From NCBI GenBank assembly GCA_018399795.1, contig JAGYOC010000113.1, forward strand, positions 1 through 11,025: 11,025 nt of DNA, given 5' to 3'. The position numbers and the translations under genes were made by a program. Below, in pieces: positions 7,058 through 11,025 of the stretch (position 1 is its first letter; each line of letters begins with the position of its first letter). Origin of the DNA: Dehalococcoidales bacterium. GTDB taxonomy: Bacteria > Chloroflexota > Dehalococcoidia > Dehalococcoidales > UBA5760. The notes beneath the pieces were generated by a model. That model had not been told where the DNA came from. It made no database searches and worked only from the letters and a program-made list of their open reading frames with translations.

Positions 7058-7594
7058 TCATTTTTCTTTTTCGACAGTAATCTCTAGTATTCCATTCTGG
7101 TAGGTGAACTTTAGCGACTGTGGTTTTACCTTGCTGGGGACTAAAATCTCCTTGGCGTATTTTCTGTTGGTATCGGAAGCAGTGAGATTCAGAATATCCC
7201 CGACTGCTTCGACTTTGATTTTGTCTTCAGATACTCCTGGTAGTTCAGCAATGACCACGATGTGGTCTTCTTCATCGAAAATATCCACGATTGGTTCTCG
7301 AACCTCCTCTACCACCGGCCCCTTTGGTGTTTTGCGTATATTGCCGAAGCTCTCAACCATGGGCTTCCCGTCGAGTGTCCCAACGCTGAAGCCGTATACG
7401 CCCTTTACCCCCTTAGGCAAACCAGTAATCTCACCCCTTTTCTCAACCCCTTCCTCTTTCAATCTGTCGGCCAGGTCAATAACGTTGCCCAGCCCTTTGA
7501 ATAATCCGCCAAAGCTTATCTTCCCGGCGCCGAAATCAATTTCGACCTTTTCCTCCTCTTTTTTCTTATTCTTCTCATCTTCTTTGTCAGCCAT
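7058..7594 (-). CDS. gvpH: GvpH-type Hsp20 small heat-shock-like protein, copy 1
   Basis: A 178-residue protein. It opens with a very acidic/basic tract ([16 protein letters not shown]), then a Gly-rich segment with [20 protein letters not shown] at 26-45, which looks like the N-terminal part of GvpH. A C-terminal alpha-crystallin domain covers about 101-178, with [20 protein letters not shown] at 101-120, [10 protein letters not shown] near 131-140 and the closing [10 protein letters not shown] motif. GvpH proteins are Hsp20-like and thought to act as chaperones for hydrophobic shell proteins. The ATG at 7594 has AGGAGG 7 bases upstream, which favours it over an in-frame ATG at 7633 that would lie inside gvpN. 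It shares its layout with a second Hsp20 gene farther down the operon. Confidence 0.9.
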   Translation of the reverse strand: MADKEDEKNKKKEEEKVEIDFGAGKISFGGLFKGLGNVIDLADRLKEEGVEKRGEITGLPKGVKGVYGFSVGTLDGKPMVESFGNIRKTPKGPVVEEVREPIVDIFDEEDHIVVIAELPGVSEDKIKVEAVGDILNLTASDTNRKYAKEILVPSKVKPQSLKFTYQNGILEITVEKEK

Positions 7595-7607
7595 GCCACG
7601 CCTCCTT

Positions 7608-8513
7608 TCAAAAGTATACAGCAAGGGCTTCATCTATCACCCGCCTTACCTCTTCTCTCTCCTGCCGAGGCACCTCGGGCATCAAGATGTCGAGACAGGT
7701 CTGCCTGAAGGCGTGCTTGCTTCCAAACTCTGTCTCTCCCTTTAACTTCAAAATCTTGCCCATCACGATGCAAGCTCGCACCGTTGGCGTGAGCTTATTT
7801 GATTTGGCCTCTCTGACCTTGCTTACCAGGCTGACAATACGCCGGCCTTCCTCAAGGGAAACCCCAGACTTCGCTTGAGTGATAGCAACCTCGGTCTCTT
7901 CATCAAAGTTGTCTAACTCTATCGTTACCATACGGTCGCGTAGGGCGTCCTGACTTTTATAAACCCCGGCATATTCCTCTGGATTAGAGGTGAATATGGC
8001 GGTGAAGTTGGGGTGCACCTTCAGGTAACTTTTGCCGCCTCTGGCAGCGGGAAGGGGGAGAATTCTCTCTTCGAGCACTGAAAGCAGGATGTTGTTCGCC
8101 TCCGGATGTGACCTGGTGGACTCGTCGTAGACCAGGGTGAACCCATACTGACAGGCAGTGGTAAGGCGGTTGTCGATCCAGTGCGATGTTATACTCTCAT
8201 CGGTCTTCAGCACCGAGCGGATAAAATTATCCTTCAAGTATTTCTTGCGGTATCCGGAAAGCCTGCCAACAAGGTCAGAGCTGTTAAACTCGTGGTCTCC
8301 GTAGATAAGCACCGCCGGCTTACCTAACTGAGCGGCCACGTGTAGAGCCAGGGTAGTTTTTCCCACCCCGGCTGGACCAGCGAAATGCACCGGGAAGCCT
8401 GCCCTGATATAATCAAGGACTCGGTTAGTGAGGCCCTTTATATAAGGTGTTTCGACAAAATCAGCACCGGGCTTGACACTAAGCGTCGTTGCCAGCTCAG
8501 TTTCTGTGTTCAT
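7608..8513 (-). CDS. gvpN: Gas vesicle AAA+ ATPase GvpN
   Basis: GvpN is a MoxR-like AAA+ ATPase needed for normal growth of gas vesicles. With the start at 8513 the product is 301 residues. Walker A GPAGVGKT is at 46-53, Walker B FTLVYDES at 124-131, and the sensor-1 region FTSNPEEYAGVYKSQDAL at about 174-191 is a GvpN hallmark, followed by Arg residues (RDRM) in the position of an arginine finger. A C-terminal helical lid follows. The start is placed at the ATG preceded by GGGAG with 8 bases spacing; an ATG five codons earlier (8528) is possible but has no near ribosome binding site. Its stop lies 13 bases before the GvpH start. The assignment is secure, and only the exact start is open. 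Confidence 0.95.
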   Translation of the reverse strand: MNTETELATTLSVKPGADFVETPYIKGLTNRVLDYIRAGFPVHFAGPAGVGKTTLALHVAAQLGKPAVLIYGDHEFNSSDLVGRLSGYRKKYLKDNFIRSVLKTDESITSHWIDNRLTTACQYGFTLVYDESTRSHPEANNILLSVLEERILPLPAARGGKSYLKVHPNFTAIFTSNPEEYAGVYKSQDALRDRMVTIELDNFDEETEVAITQAKSGVSLEEGRRIVSLVSKVREAKSNKLTPTVRACIVMGKILKLKGETEFGSKHAFRQTCLDILMPEVPRQEREEVRRVIDEALAVYF

Positions 8514-8537
8514 TGCCACTTCTCCCATAATTTCAAA

Positions 8538-8930
8538 CTAGTACCTCAACTCAATCTGGTGATTTGGCCCACGTGCGGGCGTCTTGGCCCCTGACACTGC
8601 GCAATCGTCATCTTCCCAGCGGGCGCGCTGGAGTTCATGTCTTAGCTCAGTTAGAGCACGGTTCCTGTTTATCGTCATCGCCAGCTTTTCCCTTGCCTTG
8701 AGTAACCGCTGCCTGGACCTATTTACCGATGTCTCTTGTGCGTTAAACCGCCTTCGCTCCTTCTCCAGAATCTGCGGCAACCGCCGGTCAGTCACAGATT
8801 CCAGATGCGCAACTTCCTCTCCTGTCTTGGACAAGGAGTTTGTCGTCCTGGGCTTCTCGCTTCGAGCGACATCCAGGCTAGTTCTAACCTGGCGTATTGT
8901 CCTGATATTTCTTAGAGCCTCGCTTTTCAT
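8538..8930 (-). CDS. Basic helical protein of the gvp operon, function unknown
   Basis: A 130-residue, strongly basic protein I do not recognise. The first 30 residues are rich in Arg and Ser/Thr. Residues 40-110 look helical and heavily charged, with REKLAMTINRNRALTELRHE as the clearest part, and the tail is Pro/Gly-rich and ends IELRY. There is no Cys pair, P-loop or membrane segment. It begins 7 bases after the GvpC-like gene with GAGG placed 7 bases before the ATG, and gvpN starts about 24 bases after its stop, so it belongs to the same message. Between a GvpC-like gene and gvpN it sits where other clusters carry surface or assembly accessory proteins. No function is assigned. Confidence 0.65.
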   Translation of the reverse strand: MKSEALRNIRTIRQVRTSLDVARSEKPRTTNSLSKTGEEVAHLESVTDRRLPQILEKERRRFNAQETSVNRSRQRLLKAREKLAMTINRNRALTELRHELQRARWEDDDCAVSGAKTPARGPNHQIELRY

Positions 8931-8937
8931 AATAGCC

Positions 8938-9837
8938 TCACTCGCCGGCTACCGGATAATAAAGCTTCTCTTCCTTGCGGATTTTGCCTTCGTCAAGCAG
9001 TCTCCTTGATGCCCGCCCGAGAACTACCGGAACAACACCCAAGGTCTCGGCAACCTTCGCCAGGGTTATTCCATCGGGATGATCGTTGATGGCCGTCAGC
9101 AGCTTAATTTCCAAGTCGGGGACTTCCTCCTCCACTGGCGGGACTTCCGCCACTCCAGCCTTCTCTGGCTGGTGCCTCAGCTCCTGCCATGCCGCTCTTG
9201 CCTCATTAATATCAATTCTAAGCTCTGCCTGGGACCTGCGAAACTCGCTCCGCATCCCTTTGACACTGGATTCCGTCTCAGCCCTGGCTTTGGCCAAATC
9301 GTCTCTTAGCTGCTTCCCAGTCTCCTGTCGAGACTTGCTAAGGTCCTTTAGTATGTCTTGGGCACTAGTGAGTAGTTCTCCAACCTCAGATTTGCGGTTC
9401 GACTGGCTCTGGGCCAAGTCCTTCCTCAGCTTACTGCTCGCTTGCTTCCGCTGAGACCCGAAGCCTTTGATGGCTTCCCGGGCGTCTCCTAGAATTGTGT
9501 TGACACTAGACCTGCGCTCGGCTGACCCCTGGGCTAGTTCCTTGCGCAACTGAGCACCCTGTTCTTTCCGTGATGTCTGAAAGCCTTTTATGAGCCCCTG
9601 CGCATCCCCTAGCACCGCTTGGACCGCTGATTTTCTGCTTGCTTTGTCCTGGGCCAAGTCCTTCCTTAGCTTAGCCCCTGCCTCTGCCCGCGACGCTTGA
9701 AAGCCTTTTATCAACTTCCGAGCATCGTCGGTTGCATATTTTGCCTCTTCTTTCACTTGCTTGACCCAGTCCATTCTCTCCTCCCTTGAAGAGGCGATAT
9801 CCTGAATCAAATCCTTCATTGCAGTACCGATTCCCAT
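8938..9837 (-). CDS. GvpC-like repeat protein with C-terminal winged-helix-like domain
   Basis: A 299-residue protein in three parts. Residues 1-37 hold a leader similar to that of the preceding coiled-coil protein. Residues 38-197 are four tandem 40-residue helical repeats, each with an IKGF-like start, an SR pair, a central KLRKDLAQ-type block and a final RKS..V.. helix. Residues 198-217 continue as helix, 218-240 are an acidic Pro/Glu linker, and 240-299 resemble a winged helix (LEIKLLTAINDHPDGITLAK, then a helix ending RRLLDEGKI and a short strand YYPV). GvpC proteins also have tandem helical repeats (about 33 residues in cyanobacteria) that lie across the GvpA ribs and stiffen the vesicle; the position after gvpA fits this. 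The winged-helix part is not a usual GvpC feature. The ATG at 9837 follows GGAGGAGGGT. Homology to GvpC proper is inferred from architecture, since the repeat length differs. Confidence 0.7.
   Translation of the reverse strand: MGIGTAMKDLIQDIASSREERMDWVKQVKEEAKYATDDARKLIKGFQASRAEAGAKLRKDLAQDKASRKSAVQAVLGDAQGLIKGFQTSRKEQGAQLRKELAQGSAERRSSVNTILGDAREAIKGFGSQRKQASSKLRKDLAQSQSNRKSEVGELLTSAQDILKDLSKSRQETGKQLRDDLAKARAETESSVKGMRSEFRRSQAELRIDINEARAAWQELRHQPEKAGVAEVPPVEEEVPDLEIKLLTAINDHPDGITLAKVAETLGVVPVVLGRASRRLLDEGKIRKEEKLYYPVAGE
9247..9726 (-). repeat. Four tandem 120-base coding repeats in the GvpC-like gene
   Basis: Four in-frame units of exactly 40 codons: 9607-9726, 9487-9606, 9367-9486 and 9247-9366. 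The register is visible in the DNA as GGGCCAAGTC-like blocks at 9291, 9411, 9531 and 9651 on the plus strand, 120 bases apart. The first three units are most alike; the fourth has drifted (KDL in place of KGF, DDLAKA in place of KDLAQ). Each unit may itself be two related half-helices, since an SR pair recurs about 18 residues apart. Confidence 0.9.
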
Positions 9838-9863
9838 ACCCTCCTCCTTTTTACAATTTGCAT

Positions 9864-10547
9864 TTAGTACCGCCGGTGGCGACCAATGTCTCGCCGCTGC
9901 CGACCAAAGCGGGCCAGCAGCCTTTCCACTTCCTGCCGTCGCAACTCTCTGCCGGCCTTTCGCTCTTGACCGGCTTGGGCCGCCTCAAGCTGCCTCAAGT
10001 CTTCCAGCCCTAAAAATTCTCCTCTCTCCACCAGTCTTTGCAGCTTATGATTTATTTCCTCCTGCTCCATCCAAAAGGAGTCGAGCCGCAACTGGAACTC
10101 ATGGAAAAGGGAAAAAACCTGCTGACCTTTGTCCCGATAAGCAGTTCGAATCCTAGCGATTGTTGCCTCAAGAGCCTCTTTACCTGCCTCATCATAGGTA
10201 AAGTTTACCAACTGTTGCCGCAAAGAGGTTACCAATTCCTTCTGCTTGTCCAGATATCTTTCCAACTCCTGCTTAACACGCTTGCGCTCTTCTTCGATCT
10301 CCCGTTTCTTCGTCTCCGATTCAGAAATAATCCTCTCCATTAGCAGGTCAAAGTCTTTCCTTCGAAGAGAGCAATTACTAACCAATATTTCTCGTAAGCT
10401 GGCCTTTAACCCTGCCCTCTTCTCAGCAACTTCAGCTAAACTTTCGTTAAGACTTGCTGTCGCATAATAGAATTCGGTAACCAACTCTTCTACCAGTGAC
10501 ATTCTATTTTCGTAAGAGCTGATGAGGTCTAAAACCAAGTCTTTCAT
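9864..10547 (-). CDS. Coiled-coil protein of the gvp operon, function unknown
   Basis: A 227-residue highly charged protein predicted to be nearly all helical. Residues 70-115 are a dense Glu/Lys/Arg region that should form a coiled coil (REIEEERKRVKQELERYL and neighbours). A second helical part covers 120-215, and the end is very basic (RFGRQRRDIGRHRRY). No enzyme motif, signal peptide or membrane segment is seen. The start ATG at 10547 is chosen because GAGG lies 6 bases before it and because the first 30 residues closely match the start of the next protein (MKDL..D..SS...RM..V, then YAT). A longer frame running back into gvpA is not supported. It may bind the vesicle surface or scaffold assembly in the manner of GvpC, but that is inferred from the shared leader and position only. 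Confidence 0.75.
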   Translation of the reverse strand: MKDLVLDLISSYENRMSLVEELVTEFYYATASLNESLAEVAEKRAGLKASLREILVSNCSLRRKDFDLLMERIISESETKKREIEEERKRVKQELERYLDKQKELVTSLRQQLVNFTYDEAGKEALEATIARIRTAYRDKGQQVFSLFHEFQLRLDSFWMEQEEINHKLQRLVERGEFLGLEDLRQLEAAQAGQERKAGRELRRQEVERLLARFGRQRRDIGRHRRY

Positions 10548-10565
10548 TTCATCCTCGAGTTCAGG

Positions 10566-10626
10566 GAGGGGACAGGCTTGGCAGGCACGCTTAGCAGAGC
10601 TAAGGGTACTCTGGCAAAATCCCCTC
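10566..10626 (-). other. Nested inverted repeat in the gvpA downstream spacer
   Basis: The 88-base spacer between gvpA and the next gene holds a perfect six-base stem CTTAGC/GCTAAG with a three-base loop (10590-10604). It lies between a perfect seven-base pair of arms, GAGGGGA (10620-10626) and TCCCCTC (10566-10572). No U-run follows the stem, so it does not look like an intrinsic terminator. It could be an RNA structure that stabilises the gvpA message or gives partial attenuation, which would fit the need for far more GvpA than downstream proteins. This role is inference. Confidence 0.45.
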
Positions 10627-10635
10627 GCCTCAGTC

Positions 10636-10845
10636 CTAAGCTTCGGCCGGAGCGGTAAGTCCAACTGCCTCGGCATACTTCAAGTAGGTCTCAACACCGG
10701 CAATGACCACTCGAGCCTCAACAGTAAGGACTTCTAGTCCAAGCAGGGAGACTCTGACCCAGGCATCTACGACGATGCCCTTGTCCAGAATCCTGTCAAG
10801 AACCTCAGCCAATCCTGAAGGCGCCATCGAAGTCTGTACTGCCAC
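10636..10845 (-). CDS. gvpA: Gas vesicle structural protein GvpA
   Basis: GvpA is the small hydrophobic protein that polymerises into the ribbed wall of the gas vesicle. The 69-residue product is close to the usual 70 or so. It carries the family signature almost without change: [19 protein letters not shown] at residues 12-30, then the two-strand hairpin [20 protein letters not shown] at 31-50, then [13 protein letters not shown] at 51-63. The start is GTG with AGGAGG upstream; it overlaps the regulator stop by one base. It differs from the GvpJ and GvpM paralogues in this window by lacking a long tail and by keeping the Trp-29/Arg-31 region typical of the main shell protein. Identification is very secure; whether other gvpA copies exist elsewhere in the genome cannot be seen. 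Confidence 0.97.
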   Translation of the reverse strand: MAVQTSMAPSGLAEVLDRILDKGIVVDAWVRVSLLGLEVLTVEARVVIAGVETYLKYAEAVGLTAPAEA

Positions 10846-11025
10846 TAGCTTTCACCTCCTTCCTTTTCAGATTCGGACGGAAAGAGCGATCCCCTGAGCG
10901 GTATGTTGTTTCGCTCAAGGAAGGCCCTGAAGTCCTCAGTGTGAACACGATAATGACCGCTGGGGAGCCTAAATCCGGCTAGTTTGCCATCTCTAATCCA
11001 CCGGCGAACTGTAGTCCTACTTACC
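10845..11025 (-). CDS. Helix-turn-helix DNA-binding protein, excisionase/MerR-like, C-terminal part
   Basis: The last 59 residues of a protein whose start lies beyond the right edge. It begins [15 protein letters not shown], followed by a PSGHYRV stretch and [15 protein letters not shown]. This is the pattern of the excisionase/MerR-type winged helix (HTH type 17): a recognition helix, a wing with a Gly-His-Tyr-Arg turn, then a closing helix. A short charged tail, ESEKEGGES, ends at a TAG codon. The final G of that TAG is the first base of the gvpA GTG start, so the two genes overlap by one base and are very probably translated from one message. The inferred role is a transcriptional regulator of the operon, possibly autoregulatory. 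The missing N-terminus might hold another domain such as a receiver. It is too short to tell a phage-type excisionase from a dedicated gvp regulator. Confidence 0.8.
   Translation of the reverse strand, partial: VSRTTVRRWIRDGKLAGFRLPSGHYRVHTEDFRAFLERNNIPLRGSLFPSESEKEGGES
10855..10860 (-). promoter_or_regulatory. Ribosome binding site of gvpA
   Basis: AGGAGG on the minus strand, 9 bases before the GTG start of gvpA and inside the last codons of the regulator gene. It supports the GTG start over the internal ATG six codons later. It also shows that gvpA has no leader of its own inside the window. Confidence 0.75.

Noticed and set aside
4612..7087. Several open frames of 63-115 codons on the plus strand opposite gvpF and Cdc48
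   Set aside because: They are antisense to clearly conserved proteins, lack ribosome binding sites and resemble no family; they are shadows of the GC-rich coding strand.
7595..7633. Upstream extension of the first GvpH
   Set aside because: It overlaps the gvpN end and lacks a ribosome binding site, whereas AGGAGG sits at proper distance from 7594.
9247..9726. CRISPR array or mobile-element repeat
   Set aside because: The 120-base periodicity is in frame, diverged at codon level, has no spacers and encodes regular helical repeats.
9864..10676. Longer 270-residue form of the coiled-coil protein starting inside gvpA
   Set aside because: It would overlap the end of gvpA, has no ribosome binding site, and the conserved leader begins at the ATG at 10547.

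Overview
The window is one long gas vesicle (gvp) gene cluster. Every supported gene lies on the minus strand, so the cluster reads from right (11025) to left (1). Neighbouring genes overlap or sit a few to several dozen bases apart, and nearly every start has a GGAGG-like ribosome binding site. This looks like one operon entering from the right and leaving at the left; no convincing promoter or final terminator lies inside the window. The source is probably an uncultured prokaryote. Strong ribosome binding sites and a MerR/excisionase-type regulator favour a bacterium, but gene order and several proteins resemble haloarchaeal gvp sets, so the phylum is left open.

Order of transcription: (1) a helix-turn-helix regulator cut by the window edge, whose stop codon overlaps the gvpA start; (2) gvpA, the shell protein, followed by an 88-base spacer with a nested inverted repeat; (3) three helical or charged proteins: a 227-residue coiled-coil protein, a 299-residue GvpC-like protein with four 40-residue repeats and a C-terminal winged-helix-like domain, and a basic 130-residue orphan; (4) gvpN, an AAA+ ATPase; (5) an Hsp20-type GvpH; (6) a two-ring Cdc48/VCP-type AAA+ ATPase; (7) gvpF, gvpG, gvpJ (with an added zinc ribbon), a second Hsp20/GvpH, gvpK, a ParA-type ATPase, gvpL and gvpM; (8) a 332-base stretch holding a small reading frame interrupted by an amber codon; (9) gvpO; (10) a double zinc-ribbon protein cut by the left edge.

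The block F-G-J-H-K-(ParA)-L-M strongly recalls the haloarchaeal gvpFGHIJKLM order, while A, a GvpC-like gene, N and O recall gvpACNO. GvpA builds the wall, the GvpC-like protein may strengthen it, GvpF/G/J/K/L/M nucleate assembly, and GvpN plus the Hsp20 proteins and perhaps Cdc48 act as chaperones or remodelers. The ParA ATPase may position or segregate vesicles. The less ordinary parts are the Cdc48 and ParA genes inside the operon, the GvpC-like/winged-helix fusion, a leader motif shared by two neighbouring coiled-coil proteins, and zinc ribbons both on GvpJ and at the operon end.
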